Shown one piece after another: positions 1 to 8,655 of a DNA stretch of 57,390 bases. The notes beneath the pieces were generated by a model. It saw only the letters and a list, made by a program, of their open reading frames with translations. It made no database searches and had not been told where the DNA came from. The stretch is from assembly GCA_903871465.1 (NCBI GenBank), contig CAIQHB010000023.1, positions 1 through 57,390 on the forward strand, written 5' to 3'. A program made the translations under genes and the position numbers. Origin of the DNA: an uncultured Methanosarcinales archaeon (GTDB lineage Archaea > Halobacteriota > Methanosarcinia > Methanotrichales > Methanotrichaceae). The first letter of the stretch is position 1. Each line of letters starts with the position of its first letter.

Positions 1-96
1 ATTGAGGATTTTCTGTGATTTTTGCGTTCCCTTAGATGTAAGATCGCCGAGTGTCTTACGCTCGTCCTCGGTTAGCGTTACGATATATTTCTTCAT
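1..96 (-). CDS. IS630-family transposase, N-terminal fragment (runs off window)
   Basis: The reverse strand reads from an ATG at 96 to the window edge without a stop. It begins MKKYIVTLTEDERKTLGDL and continues with a KGTQKSQKIL segment. This is the typical start of the helix-turn-helix domain of IS630-type transposases, which begin MKKYIVTLT.DER and continue into a Lys-rich 'ARILL' helix. Only 32 codons are visible, so the DDE catalytic domain cannot be checked. The start lies 3 bases from the first possible start of the divergent transporter gene, so the IS may have removed or replaced that gene's promoter. The call rests on the N-terminal signature alone. Confidence 0.6.
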   Translation of the reverse strand, partial: MKKYIVTLTEDERKTLGDLTSKGTQKSQKILN

Positions 97-99
97 ATC

Positions 100-1002
100 T
101 TGCTCACCAAGATTGGATATGAAGTTAATCGGCCTTATACTTTACGACACTTCAATATTGACGAGACACTAGTTATTTCCATTCTCTTCGGCTTTATCTG
201 GCCTGAACCCGCGCGCACCTCTGAGATTCTCATAACACCTGTGCTCATGCTCATGATGACCTTCTCCTTAACCGATCTCAACCTCAGTGCGACGACCCTC
301 GGGCAGGGCTCCTTGCGGAACTCTATTCTGGGTCTCGCCCTTAACTACGGCCTCCTATCCGGACTGATACTGCTATTGAGCTACAATCTGGAGGATGAGG
401 CTTTGCGCCAGGGCTTCATCGTTATGGCAGCCGTCCCCCCGGCAATCGCGGTCTTGCCCATGACCCGCATCTTGAAAGGCGACATGCGACTCTCTCTGTA
501 CTCAGAGGCCGCATCATATCTCGCGTCCCTCGTGCTGATGCCGGCAATTATTTACGCCTTCACTCGCCAGACCGGCATAAGCCTCATCTACCTGGTGCAG
601 ATCTCGCTATTATTGATTCTTCTGCCGGCGCTGGCTTCCAGGGTTGTGCGGCGCTCGTCGATCGATCCCGTTCTTCCCATTAACCTGGGATTCTTTTGGG
701 TTACTTACACCTTGATCGGCCTTAATCAGGGGGCACTTTGGGGAAACATTGGAAGCGTCTCCTGGATAGCTCTGGCGCGCACTCTCGGAATAGGAGCGGC
801 AATATACGCGGCGGCCTCGCTAACGGGTCAGGACAGATCGCATGCGATTTCTTATACCCTTCTTGGCTCCTACAAGAATTTGGGGCTGGCAGCAGCCATG
901 TCTCTGACGCTATTTGGGCCTGAGGCAGGAATTCCGGCTGCCTTCTCGGTGCTGGCGGAGACGGGCTTTTTCATTCTCCTCGCAATCGCGAAACCGCGCT
1001 AG
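100..1002 (+). CDS. Bile acid:sodium symporter-like (SBF/BASS fold) membrane transporter
   Basis: This is a 300-aa, very hydrophobic protein with about nine membrane spans. The paired helices follow the BASS pattern: a first helix beginning ISILFGFIWPEP, a segment RQGFIVMAAVPPAIAVLPMT near residues 107-127, and a C-terminal GSYKNLGLAAAMSLTLFG helix whose N-L-G-L-A resembles the second broken helix of the family. It is probably a secondary organic-anion or metabolite transporter; the substrate cannot be told. The only start giving this length is a TTG at 100 with no clear RBS, right beside the divergent IS630 start, so the native 5' end may be lost. The SpoIIM-like gene follows 41 bases downstream. 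Confidence 0.6.
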   Translation: MLTKIGYEVNRPYTLRHFNIDETLVISILFGFIWPEPARTSEILITPVLMLMMTFSLTDLNLSATTLGQGSLRNSILGLALNYGLLSGLILLLSYNLEDEALRQGFIVMAAVPPAIAVLPMTRILKGDMRLSLYSEAASYLASLVLMPAIIYAFTRQTGISLIYLVQISLLLILLPALASRVVRRSSIDPVLPINLGFFWVTYTLIGLNQGALWGNIGSVSWIALARTLGIGAAIYAAASLTGQDRSHAISYTLLGSYKNLGLAAAMSLTLFGPEAGIPAAFSVLAETGFFILLAIAKPR

Positions 1003-1043
1003 TCTTAAATAAAGGCCGGACGAGACTCAACCGGAGATCTTGC

Positions 1044-1628
1044 TTGTCAATAAGGGATGATATGGCCTATTTGAAGTCGATTCGAGATTACATCGCCTTC
1101 TCCGTCTTCCTATTTGGACTAACGGCCGTAATGGGTTATTATACGGCGGCATTCGACCCCAAGTTCGCATCCAGCTGGACTGAGGAGCTAAAGATGCTGA
1201 AGTGGATTATGGATCAGCCGCAGATTCTCATAATGATAATTATCTTCCTCAAGAATCTCCTGGCCTCTGCCACCGCTATGCTGTTAGGCCTGGGGCTGGG
1301 GCTCTTGCCTCTGATGGTCGTCACAAGCAACGGCTTTCTTCTGGGCATTGTGGGCTATGGCGCAATCCAGAAAGAGGGATGGCTTTACCTGGCGGCGGGA
1401 ATCCTGCCCCACGGCATCATAGAGCTGCCTGTAGTTCTGGTCAGCATCGCCATTGGATTCCGGCTGGGCCATTTGCTGGCACTATCCATCTTGAGAGAGA
1501 AGGCTGACCTCTCAGGCGAGATCAGAATGGCGGTTCATTTCCTGATCCGCTGGATCACACCGCTGCTCCTCTTGGCGGCGGCAATTGAAACTTTTATCAC
1601 ACCCGTTGTTATATCGGTGGTTGCATGA
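1044..1628 (+). CDS. SpoIIM-like (DUF95) integral membrane protein
   Basis: This 194-aa protein has about five membrane segments. The middle holds a [20 protein letters not shown] stretch, followed by a [19 protein letters not shown] segment; this 'PHGIIELPA' motif is the hallmark of the stage II sporulation protein M / DUF95 family. Archaeal members occur in non-sporulating organisms and their job is unknown; a membrane-remodelling or transport role is a guess. The start is TTG at 1044 with GGAG at 1033-1036. The stop overlaps the proS start by four bases (ATGA), so the two are translationally coupled. Confidence 0.75.
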   Translation: MSIRDDMAYLKSIRDYIAFSVFLFGLTAVMGYYTAAFDPKFASSWTEELKMLKWIMDQPQILIMIIIFLKNLLASATAMLLGLGLGLLPLMVVTSNGFLLGIVGYGAIQKEGWLYLAAGILPHGIIELPVVLVSIAIGFRLGHLLALSILREKADLSGEIRMAVHFLIRWITPLLLLAAAIETFITPVVISVVA

Positions 1629-3154
1629 CCGATTCCAAGACTGAATATAAAGCAAAGAAGACGGCCGACTCCAAAGCCGCCTGCGAGACAGAACCCAAGA
1701 AGAGTGCATCCAAGTCAGATTCCAGAGCAACTAGCTCGAAGACTGCCAAGCTGCCCTCGAAAGAGAACTTCAGCGAATGGTATCATGAATTGCTCATGAT
1801 GGCGGAGATTGTCGACAACCGCTACCCGGTCAAAGGAATGTGCGTCTGGTTCCCCTTTGGCTTCGCCATCAAGAAGAATGTCTACGGCATCATTCGAGAG
1901 CTTCTTGATCCCGATCATCAGGAGACCCAGTTCCCGCTCATGATCCCTGAGAACGAGTTCATGAAGGAGGCGCAGCACATCAAAGGCTTCGAGGATGAGG
2001 TTTACTGGGTGACCCACGGAGGACAGTCTCCTCTGGAGGTGAAGCTCGCGCTGCGTCCCACCAGCGAGACGGCAATCTATCCCATGTTCAAGCTCTGGAT
2101 CAGGTCACATGCCGATCTGCCGCTGCGTATTTACCAGATCGTCAATACCTTCCGCTACGAGACCAAACACACCAGGCCACTCATACGCCTGCGGGAGATC
2201 ACCTCCTTCAAGGAAGCGCATACCGTTCATGCCACCTGGGAAGAAGCAGCGGAGCAGGTGGAAGTTGCCATCCAAAGGTACTCGGAGTTCTACCGCCGTC
2301 TGGCCATACCATTCCTGGTCAGCCGCCGCCCCAGCTGGGACAAGTTTCCCGGTGCGGACTATACCATAGCCATAGATGTGATCATGCCGGACGGCAAGAC
2401 GCTGCAGGTGGGCACGGCGCATCATCTGGGCTCGACCTTCGCCAAGACCTATGAGATCACCTACGAGGCAGAAGACGGCGAGCAGAAGCTGGTTTCTCAG
2501 ACCTGCTACGGCATATCGGAAAGATGCATTGCGGCCCTCATCTCGGTACACGGTGACGATAAGGGGCTGAAACTACCATGGTGCGTGGCCCCGACACAGG
2601 TCGTGATAGTGCCCATACTATTGGGCGATAAGGAAAAGGTATTAGAGGTCTCCAGGAATATCGAGAGCCTTCTGGCCGCGGCTCATATTCGTGTGAAGCT
2701 GGACACGAGCGACGAGCGGCCCGGCGCCAAGTTCTACAAATGGGAGATGTTGGGCGTTCCCATCCGTCTGGAGGTCGGGCCCAGGGATATTGAGAAGGGA
2801 GTCGTAACCCTGGTGCGCCGCGATGGCGTAAAGAAGGCCGTGCCTATGGAGGGCCTCAAGGATGCCATCCTCAAAGAGGCAGATGAGCTGCAGACGGCAC
2901 TCTATGCCCGGGCCAGTCAGTTCAGTGAAGAAAAGGTCAAAGGTGTCGTCAGCATAGAAGAAGCAAGAGCTCAGACCGAGGTTGGCGTGGCACTGGTGCC
3001 CTGGTGCGGTGAGGTCGACTGCGGCCACCAGCTCGAAACACAGGTGGAAGCGAACATGCTGGGCGAGCCGCAGTACCAGAGCTTCACAGACGCAGCCTGT
3101 GCGGTCTGCGGCAAGTTGACAGGCAAGCGCACCTATATGGCCAGACAATACTGA
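1625..3154 (+). CDS. proS: Prolyl-tRNA synthetase, archaeal/eukaryal type
   Basis: This class II aminoacyl-tRNA synthetase charges tRNA-Pro with proline in the cytoplasm. The protein has 509 aa, slightly longer than the usual ~480 because of a Lys/Ser-rich, probably disordered, N-terminal extension (residues 1-48). The catalytic core holds [13 protein letters not shown] (about 143-155), the motif-2 region [16 protein letters not shown] (about 177-192) and an anticodon-binding domain from about residue 330. The C-terminus has two Cys pairs (CGEVDC and CAVCGK) and ends in Tyr, as in the archaeal/eukaryal form. A four-base overlap with the SpoIIM-like gene gives the start. A U-rich tract follows the stop. 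Confidence 0.95.
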   Translation: MTDSKTEYKAKKTADSKAACETEPKKSASKSDSRATSSKTAKLPSKENFSEWYHELLMMAEIVDNRYPVKGMCVWFPFGFAIKKNVYGIIRELLDPDHQETQFPLMIPENEFMKEAQHIKGFEDEVYWVTHGGQSPLEVKLALRPTSETAIYPMFKLWIRSHADLPLRIYQIVNTFRYETKHTRPLIRLREITSFKEAHTVHATWEEAAEQVEVAIQRYSEFYRRLAIPFLVSRRPSWDKFPGADYTIAIDVIMPDGKTLQVGTAHHLGSTFAKTYEITYEAEDGEQKLVSQTCYGISERCIAALISVHGDDKGLKLPWCVAPTQVVIVPILLGDKEKVLEVSRNIESLLAAAHIRVKLDTSDERPGAKFYKWEMLGVPIRLEVGPRDIEKGVVTLVRRDGVKKAVPMEGLKDAILKEADELQTALYARASQFSEEKVKGVVSIEEARAQTEVGVALVPWCGEVDCGHQLETQVEANMLGEPQYQSFTDAACAVCGKLTGKRTYMARQY

Positions 3155-3183
3155 ATTGAGGAAACGGCGCCAGATAGGATCGC

Positions 3184-3207
3184 CGCTTTTCCTCTTTCTT
3201 TTTTATC
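3184..3207 (+). terminator. Probable U-rich terminator after proS
   Basis: Thirty bases past the proS stop the + strand becomes a pyrimidine run of T4, T3 and T6 tracts. Archaeal RNA polymerase often ends transcription at such oligo-T tracts without needing a hairpin. No strong stem precedes it. Confidence 0.4.
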
Positions 3208-3252
3208 GACGACTCTTGGCTGAATCGAGTGGGCAATAGAGTCCTACGCAAG

Positions 3253-3355
3253 TCTTCCGTGCGCTCCACGGCTCTGAGGTTTTTTATTCAGTAGCCCCAA
3301 CAGTTTAATTATTCATCTACGAATATTAACCGCAGAGACGCAGAGTTCGCAGAGA
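3253..3355 (+). repeat. ~100-bp palindromic repeat, copy A
   Basis: This is a ~100-bp unit with complementary arms and an AT-rich middle. The left arm holds GCTCTGAGGTT and the right arm AACCGCAGAGACGCAGAG, with GAATATTAACC just before the right arm. It aligns along nearly its whole length with copy B at 3441-3541 and with copy C on the opposite strand at 15406-15507. No protein is encoded. The ACCACAGAG.CACAGAG arm resembles dispersed repeats known from many prokaryotic genomes. It could be a MITE-like or REP-like element. Confidence 0.75.
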
Positions 3356-3440
3356 CGTGAAATCTATCTGATTACAAGCACTTGAAACTGAAAGAAACAG
3401 CTTATCGCTTCTGAGAAAATAGTCGTCTCCGTTCGTTCGT

Positions 3441-3541
3441 CCTCCGTGCGCTCTGCGACTCTGTGGTTTTATTCCGTAACCACTAGGATTTAATTATCAA
3501 GCTAAGAATATTAACCACAGAGGCACAGAGTTCACAGAGAA
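3441..3541 (+). repeat. ~100-bp palindromic repeat, copy B
   Basis: This is the best-preserved of three copies. ACTCTGTGGTTTTATTCCGT on the left is complementary over CTCTGTGGTT to AACCACAGAG on the right, so the transcript could fold into a long hairpin. The right end reads CACAGAGTTCACAGAGA. Copy A lies 86 bases upstream in the same orientation. Confidence 0.8.
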
Positions 3542-3678
3542 CGGCATGTAGAGGCGAACTAATAACTGGAAACCATGTAACATGAGGTTAGATACTGGAA
3601 ATATTAGGAGCCCGGATCACGGCATCCGATCAGGCATCAGATTGGTATAGTCTGCCGCAAAAGTAGGAGCGATTTTCT

Positions 3679-4593
3679 ATGAAGATTCTGGTTGCAGAGT
3701 ACGCATCCGCCCTAGGCTTGGGCGGCACCTGCGAGCTGGAGGGCCGGGCCATGCTCTCCACACTCGTCGAGAGCTTCGACCGGAGCGGCCATAGTGTCAC
3801 CTATGCCACTCACGGGCCCAAGATCAAAGCGGGCGACTACATCCTGGTGGAAGACCAGGCGGAGTTTGAGGTGTTGCTACAGACGATCAAGGTAGACGCC
3901 TGCCTCTTGATCGCACCGGATGGTCTGCAGCCGCATTTCCTGGAGATCATTGAGGGTCACACTGCAAACCTAGGCAGCAGCCCGGGCGCGGCCCACCTGG
4001 CAGCCGACAAGCTCCTCTGCACCCGGGCGCTGGCGCGCGCGAATGTCCCCGTGGCCGAGATCGTGGACAAGCCGGGTCCCGTGGAGAAAGGCTGCCATCG
4101 ATATGTAGTGAAGCCGCGCACAGGCTGCGGCTCGGAGGGAGTGCGCATCACGTCGTTCGTGAGAGCCGGGCCGGATGAGATCGTGACCCGCTACCATGAG
4201 GGCCTACACCTGTCCGCCAGCTTCATCGTGGGCCGGGAGGGCTTTTTGCCTCTGACCATCAACCGCCAGCTCATCAATTTTGAGGGCGATGGCATGAGCT
4301 ACCAGGGGAGCCAGGTGCCATACAACACGCCCCGCGCCGACGAGATCTGGGAGGCGGCGAATAAGGCGGCTCTGGCCTTAGGTTTGCGCGGGTATGCAGG
4401 GATCGACTTCGTGCTGGGGGAGCGACCTCGGGCGGTGGATGTGAACGCCCGCCCAACCACGTCCATCATAGGTATTGCCAGGGTGATGCAGGAGGAGATC
4501 GGGGAGCTGATACTGCGAGCGAGGTTTGGGGGGATGCCGGAGCAGGTGCATGTGACGGGGGAGTACACGTTCCAGAAGGGAGAGCTTGGGTGA
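3679..4593 (+). CDS. mfnD: ATP-grasp ligase, probable tyramine-L-glutamate ligase (methanofuran biosynthesis)
   Basis: The 304-aa protein has the ATP-grasp layout. The N-terminal domain begins MKILVAEYASALGLGGT; the ATP-binding domain holds YVVKPRTGCGSEGVRI (about residues 137-152), and the metal-binding end carries DVNARPTTSIIG (about 254-265), with the Asp/Asn that hold Mg-ATP. The 'EYA.A' start, size and 'E.R.M...L' helix match archaeal MfnD, which joins glutamate to tyramine during methanofuran synthesis. Other small ATP-grasp ligases cannot be excluded without alignment. AGGAG at 3664-3668 supports the ATG. It stands alone, with repeats upstream and about 300 non-coding bases downstream. 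Confidence 0.65.
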   Translation: MKILVAEYASALGLGGTCELEGRAMLSTLVESFDRSGHSVTYATHGPKIKAGDYILVEDQAEFEVLLQTIKVDACLLIAPDGLQPHFLEIIEGHTANLGSSPGAAHLAADKLLCTRALARANVPVAEIVDKPGPVEKGCHRYVVKPRTGCGSEGVRITSFVRAGPDEIVTRYHEGLHLSASFIVGREGFLPLTINRQLINFEGDGMSYQGSQVPYNTPRADEIWEAANKAALALGLRGYAGIDFVLGERPRAVDVNARPTTSIIGIARVMQEEIGELILRARFGGMPEQVHVTGEYTFQKGELG

Positions 4594-4904
4594 TGCGGAC
4601 AGATGAACGGAAAGAGGCGATCATGAAAATAGCATCCTCAGGCGTTATTCTACGGAAGAATTAAGAATTTATATTTTTTGCGGAAAAACTTGCGATGCAT
4701 AGCGTTTTTCTTTCTCAGAGAAGGAGAGGATCATTCAGGTAGTAAGATAATCAGCCTTTCTAGGAAGGACTGCGAGCGATCATACCCAATATGCATCATT
4801 CATTTATTTGTATCTTATCCATACTTTCAAATATGTAAAAATGGCTTGTTGATATCTAATTCCAGCGAAACTACTTATTCTTACACGCACTACTATGCGA
4901 AGCT
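4594..4904. other. Intergenic stretch, no feature recognised
   Basis: No family signature, RNA or strong repeat is visible. A T-rich stretch around 4665-4680 resembles a TATA box. The one longer open frame here (4678-4929) has biased, low-quality composition and a TTG start and was not accepted. Confidence 0.5.
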
Positions 4905-5135
4905 ATGGCAGGAGTTCTTGAGTGCATGAGGCGGTACAGGAAGCAGATCGTGAAGCAGTCTATCTCTAGGGATCAGATCCCAACCAGGGTCCTCGAGCTG
5001 CAGGCCGCCAAGGAGATCCTGGCGGAGATCTTCAGCACCAACATCTCGGACGTGGAGGAGATGATCCAAATGCGCCGCGAGAAGTTGGAGTCCTATCCAG
5101 AAGGTCTATGGGCCGACGGATGGGGTCGAGTCTGA
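4905..5135 (+). CDS. Small hypothetical protein, charged and helical
   Basis: This 76-aa protein (67 aa if started at the ATG at 4926) is rich in Glu, Arg and Ala. It contains ELQAAKEILAEIFSTNISDV followed by EEMIQMRREKLES, which suggests two amphipathic helices. No family was recognised. It is GC-richer than the surrounding DNA and its codon use looks like the host's, which is the main reason to accept it. It stands alone on the + strand. Confidence 0.5.
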   Translation: MAGVLECMRRYRKQIVKQSISRDQIPTRVLELQAAKEILAEIFSTNISDVEEMIQMRREKLESYPEGLWADGWGRV

Positions 5136-5504
5136 GGTTCTGGCGGGAGCCGACAATCTTCATTATCTCCTGCTTTGTCAAACCCGCCATAACCTTTTTG
5201 GAATTGGTATATCCTTAAATAAGTAGTCGAAGTTCGATTACATCGGTCGTAGTCAATAAATGACGAAAATGAACTATATAGTAAATTCATTAAAGAAATT
5301 ATTATCGAATAGTAGATAGTAATTGTGACCATTGGCATGTATATGATAAAGTTAACTTTAACGCTCAGTGCTCTTGGAGCCGTTTCCCCCACCCAATGAC
5401 TTTAAGGCTTCATCCGTTCTGATAATCGACAATGCAAGATTCGATGCCAAATGGCCATCGGAATAATTCTACTATCTATTAATAATGGCGGCTCTCCCGC
5501 GTCC
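5136..5504. other. AT-rich intergenic stretch
   Basis: No gene was accepted here. The middle (about 5215-5360) is strongly AT-rich with possible TATA-like tracts on both strands. The minus-strand frame at 5093-5392 has no credible composition. Confidence 0.4.
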
Positions 5505-5850
5505 GCAATGGACGACCAACTCGACGAGGCTCGCATCTACCTGGAGGGAACTCCTCCGCTAGGATCAGGAGAATCCCGAACTCTTCTACATCCAGGGACC
5601 CTGCTACGTGGATCTCGGCCAGCACGATAAGGGCATGGATCTCTTGCACTACCACTTCCCGCTCGCGCCCGGACACGCGCGCGCCTGCGTGGCCTGGCGT
5701 TCGGCCACATGCGGGCAGGAGAGCCGAAAGGACTCCACGCGCCAAACGGGATACTCTCCTGGATTGAGGACGACAAGACACATAATGCGCACCTGGGCAG
5801 GGCTCGGGAAGATGGATGCGGAGTTGCTGGCGATCGAGTTATAAATACTA
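5505..5850 (+). pseudogene. Decayed tetratricopeptide-repeat (TPR) gene remnant
   Basis: Fragments of a TPR protein are readable only by changing frame. DEARIYLEG appears in one frame at about 5523, then ENPELFYIQGPCYVDLGQHD and LLHYHFPLAPGHA in a second frame (about 5570-5690), then GLAFGHMRAGEPKG in a third. The fragments keep the TPR spacing of aromatic, Gly and Pro residues (A..YLEG...ENPELFYIQG..Y.DLG..D). There is no start, and at least two frameshifts, so it is not functional. It sits just upstream of a toxin-antitoxin pair. Confidence 0.6.
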
Positions 5851-5870
5851 AGAATTCAAATCTAACATCC

Positions 5871-6023
5871 ATGTGTGAGACTCTGAAGCGGCGAATTATA
5901 ACCGAAGATCTCCCATACGATCTGGAAGAGCCGGTCGATGAGCAAGAGATCACAAGAGGACTCATGAGGCTCTCACAGCGGGCATTGTCCAAATATGTTG
6001 ATAATGAGCCTGACCTCTATTGA
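5871..6023 (+). CDS. Antitoxin of a MazF/PemK-type pair (small)
   Basis: The protein has 50 aa and starts at the ATG at 5871 (MCETLKRRIIT). It holds an acidic stretch DLPYDLEEPVDEQEI and a C-terminal helix LMRLSQRALSKY. A longer frame extends upstream but only into decayed TPR sequence, so the internal ATG is preferred. The stop (TGA, 6021-6023) overlaps the toxin ATG at 6023, the usual coupling of antitoxin and toxin. The antitoxin family was not recognised; the call comes from size, acidity and position. Confidence 0.55.
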   Translation: MCETLKRRIITEDLPYDLEEPVDEQEITRGLMRLSQRALSKYVDNEPDLY

Positions 6024-6352
6024 TGAAAGGAAAGATCGTCGTAATCCCATTCCCTTTTACAGATCTTAGTTCATATAAGCGGAGGCCCGCACTTGTTCTC
6101 CATGAAACCGAATTTGATGTGGTCGCAGCCTATATCTCATCTATTATGCCCACGACGATATCGCCGGAGGATGTCATAATTCTACAAAGCCGACATTCGT
6201 TTACTTGTACTGGACTCATCTCCGATTCGGTCATAATGTTGGGTAAACTCGCAACTGTGGAGAAATCCCTTATTATTCGCATTTTGGGCGAAGTGGACGA
6301 AGATTTAAAGGCAGAAATTAACCCAAAATTGGCGGCGTGTTATAGACTTTGA
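6023..6352 (+). CDS. MazF/PemK-family mRNA interferase toxin
   Basis: The protein has 109 aa from the ATG at 6023; a TTG three bases upstream is also possible. MKGKIVVIPFPFTDLSSYKR near the N-terminus and RRPALVL right after it are the PemK/MazF signature: G-D/K-I-V-V...PFPFTDLS..K.RPALVL. A later GLISDSVIMLGKLATVEKS segment matches the family's second conserved block, and the end reads DEDLKAEINPKL. These enzymes cut mRNA when the antitoxin is lost. The overlap with the upstream antitoxin supports the pair. Confidence 0.8.
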   Translation: MKGKIVVIPFPFTDLSSYKRRPALVLHETEFDVVAAYISSIMPTTISPEDVIILQSRHSFTCTGLISDSVIMLGKLATVEKSLIIRILGEVDEDLKAEINPKLAACYRL

Positions 6353-6708
6353 GTTTGAGATAACAAATCCACAAAACAATTTTTGGCCAAGATTATCAAT
6401 TCAAAACCTAACCGAGGAACATCCGCGATATTCGAGCAGCGTCCTCTTTTTCGGGCGACTCACCTTCCGATACATGCACTCCCCCTTCGGCATCCATTCG
6501 CTTCATCTTTGCATCTGCGCTACGGAGGCGAGGTGGCCGCAGGAACATCGGAGCCGGCGTTTGACCTCTTATGCAGGCCAGGTCCAACAGCGGGCTTCGG
6601 AGCTTATGTGATGGAAGGTACGGTTATATGCCGAAACTCAAAATTTTTGAGGGGCAGCAATCCGAACCCTTTAGTTTAAATCTCTTGAAGACGCAATAGA
6701 AAGGCGAT
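6353..6708. other. Intergenic stretch between the two toxin-antitoxin pairs
   Basis: No gene was accepted. The open frame 6383-6679 is rich in Arg, Pro and His, with no RBS or family signature. No strong inverted repeat was seen. Confidence 0.4.
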
Positions 6709-6963
6709 ATGTTCTGCGAATACATTCATGCTGCGCTGTCCAAGGCAACTTATGAGATCATTGAAGACGAAGAGCCCTTTTATGGAGAGATCCCAGAGCT
6801 GCGTGGCGTGTGGGCTATAGGAAAGACTCTGGAAGAGTGTCGTGAAAACTTGAAAGGTGTTATCGAAGGCTGGATAGCCCTGAGGTTGAGACTGGGTCTG
6901 GCTATCCCTCCCATTAATGGGCATACAATAGAGACGCCTACAAGAGCTGAGGCAGTTGTATAA
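6709..6963 (+). CDS. hicB: HicB-type antitoxin
   Basis: This 84-aa protein has the HicB partial RNase H fold pattern. YEIIEDEEPFYGEIPELRGV is followed by WAIGKTLEECRENLKGVIEG and WIALRLRLGLAIPPING, matching 'Y...IPE..GVWA.G.T.EEA..NL...IE.W...'. It lacks an obvious DNA-binding C-terminal extension. The hicA frame begins inside its last codons. The order (antitoxin first) is common for archaeal HicBA pairs. Confidence 0.85.
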   Translation: MFCEYIHAALSKATYEIIEDEEPFYGEIPELRGVWAIGKTLEECRENLKGVIEGWIALRLRLGLAIPPINGHTIETPTRAEAVV

Positions 6964-7183
6964 GCTCACAAATGTCTCCTGGAACGAGCTGGTCAAGCGG
7001 TTAAGAAAGCTTGGCTTTGAAGGTCCATTTCTTAGCAGCGGCCCACATCCTTATTTCCTGAAGAAAGGAGACCTGACCGTTGACTTACCAAACCCGCACA
7101 AGCAGGATATCGGCGTTGGCCTTCTCAAGAAGGTCCTGAAGCAGGCTGAGATCAGCCGCGAAGAATGGTTTTCTGTGGAATGA
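6956..7183 (+). CDS. hicA: HicA-type mRNA interferase toxin
   Basis: The protein has 75 aa and starts at TTG 6956, overlapping hicB by eight bases. It shows the HicA double-stranded-RNA-binding-like fold: VSWNELVKRLRKLGFE, then a GPHPYFLKKGDLTVDLPNPH strand with the catalytic-type His, then LLKKVLKQAEISREEW. HicA toxins cut mRNA and are neutralised by HicB. A decayed relative with the same ending (REEWLSV) is at 42334-42480 on the minus strand. Confidence 0.85.
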   Translation: MYKLTNVSWNELVKRLRKLGFEGPFLSSGPHPYFLKKGDLTVDLPNPHKQDIGVGLLKKVLKQAEISREEWFSVE

Positions 7184-7452
7184 ATACGGGCGGGCCCGAA
7201 TACGCGACTACTTCAAGAAGGCGCAGCGGATCGCTTGCGAGTTGTTTTCGTGGTCCGACAGGCTGGCGCCTGCACTGCAGTTGAATAAAATCTGGTAGCG
7301 TTGCTGTCCCTGGCGATGGACTCCAGGAATCCCATGGACCTCAAGAACCCAGGGGCCATCTTCTGCAAAGAGGACAGCCGGAGCCGACCGCCTTTGCACT
7401 GTTCGCTTAATCAAAGCCATGTTGAAAGATTTCAGCCTCTATTCCTCCGATC

Positions 7453-8364
7453 CTAATTGGAAAGTTCGATAAAGTCCTCGACGATTTTGGCAAGCCTGTC
7501 AGGATACTGATACATCAGGCCGTGCCCTGCCCCATTGAACTGGACCAACCAGGAGCCGTTGATCTTCTGAGCCAGAATAAACGCATTCTCAGGAGGCGCT
7601 ATGACATCCTCCGTGCCCGTGACTACAAGAGCGGGCGACTCTATAGAGCCGAGCCGGCCAAAGGATCCGGCCCACGTTGCGATGGCCTGGGTTTGGCGTT
7701 CAATATTCTCTGGACGTGTTGTCTCTTTGGGTATCGGGAACCACTTATAGAAGGCCGGTTGTTTGGACAGCCAATCCTTTGGAAATAGCAGGTCGAGTAG
7801 CCTCATGCCGCGTTCTTCCGGAGACCCGGAGTTATTAGCAAGATCGCTAAGAACTTTGGAAGAAGGCATGACCGCCTCTTTGCCACCGCAGTCTCCTGCA
7901 TACAAAATGATCTTATTCACCTTTTCAGGATGGCGGATGGCCAGCTCCTGAGCCACGAACGACCCCATGGACCAGCCCAGTATGTGGGCCCTTTCAATGC
8001 CCAGGGCCGCCATGAGGCCGGCAGTGTCGTTGGCAAACTGAGCAATGGAAAAATTCCCCGGTGTTGCTGTGGAATTTCCCATGCCGCGATTGTCGAATAC
8101 TATTACCCTGTATTTGGAGGATAGATTCTCCAGGAAGTGAGGGTCCCACATATCCATTGTTGAGCCGTAGCCCATGATCAGCACTATCGGTTCTCCCTGG
8201 CCCATAATCCTATAAGAGATGTTGATATCTCCCACGGGAACACTCAAGGCTTCCGCTATGCTGTGGTTCTTCTCTCCTCTGTAGTCCATTCCGATGCAAC
8301 CATTTATCGCCACCGACAGCACGAGCAGCAAAATAAGGCTGGAAATCCGTGATATGCTTTTCAT
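7453..8364 (-). CDS. Secreted/lipid-anchored alpha/beta hydrolase
   Basis: The 303-aa protein has an N-terminal signal with a lipobox-like INGC near residue 22, so it is probably exported and membrane-anchored. The hydrolase core shows the oxyanion region VLIMGYGSTMDMWD, VIVFDNRGMGNS, a nucleophile elbow GWSMGS, the acid in VTGTEDVIAPP and the catalytic His in GAGHGLMY. The nearest types are esterase, epoxide-hydrolase-like or haloalkane-dehalogenase-like; the substrate is unknown. A cytoplasmic relative lacking the signal lies at 11762-12622. A TATA-like AAATTTTTCC region precedes it around 8405. Confidence 0.8.
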   Translation of the reverse strand: MKSISRISSLILLLVLSVAINGCIGMDYRGEKNHSIAEALSVPVGDINISYRIMGQGEPIVLIMGYGSTMDMWDPHFLENLSSKYRVIVFDNRGMGNSTATPGNFSIAQFANDTAGLMAALGIERAHILGWSMGSFVAQELAIRHPEKVNKIILYAGDCGGKEAVMPSSKVLSDLANNSGSPEERGMRLLDLLFPKDWLSKQPAFYKWFPIPKETTRPENIERQTQAIATWAGSFGRLGSIESPALVVTGTEDVIAPPENAFILAQKINGSWLVQFNGAGHGLMYQYPDRLAKIVEDFIELSN

Positions 8365-8655
8365 GTAGTAGGCTCCCGTTTGAGATAATTCTCACCCAAA
8401 CTTCTTAAATTTTTCCTATGACTTACATGTCTGGATGGATTTGGTATGGCTTTAAGGGACCTGCGCGACCCGGGCCTGGCTGGCGGTCAAACCCTAATTT
8501 TCTATTTCCATGATATCTGATCAGATCGATGGCATCTATCCGAACTCGATTTCGGAGCTTAGGATTAAGAAGCTACGAAATAATTTCAGGACTCTACAAT
8601 GGAGTATCCGCTAGATAACCTTTATATTATCTGAACGAATCAAAGAGAGAATGAA
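8365..8655. other. Divergent intergenic region
   Basis: This region separates the minus-strand hydrolase from the plus-strand protease. CTTTATATTATCT at about 8619-8631 is a good TATA box for the protease gene, about 25-35 bases before its start, followed by GAGAGAATGAA around the ATG. Confidence 0.45.

Noticed and set aside
3253-3541. Repeat pair considered as a CRISPR array
   Set aside because: Only two ~100-bp copies here, themselves palindromic and not separated by uniform spacers; no cas genes in the window.
4678-4929. 83-aa frame, TTG start
   Set aside because: Ser/Tyr/Ile-rich AT-driven composition, without RBS or family.
6383-6679. 98-aa frame between the toxin-antitoxin pairs
   Set aside because: Composition is Pro/Arg/His-rich, with no RBS and no family pattern.
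7208-7420. 70-aa minus-strand frame after hicA
   Set aside because: No recognisable family and no clear RBS; it may be a relic, but evidence is too thin.
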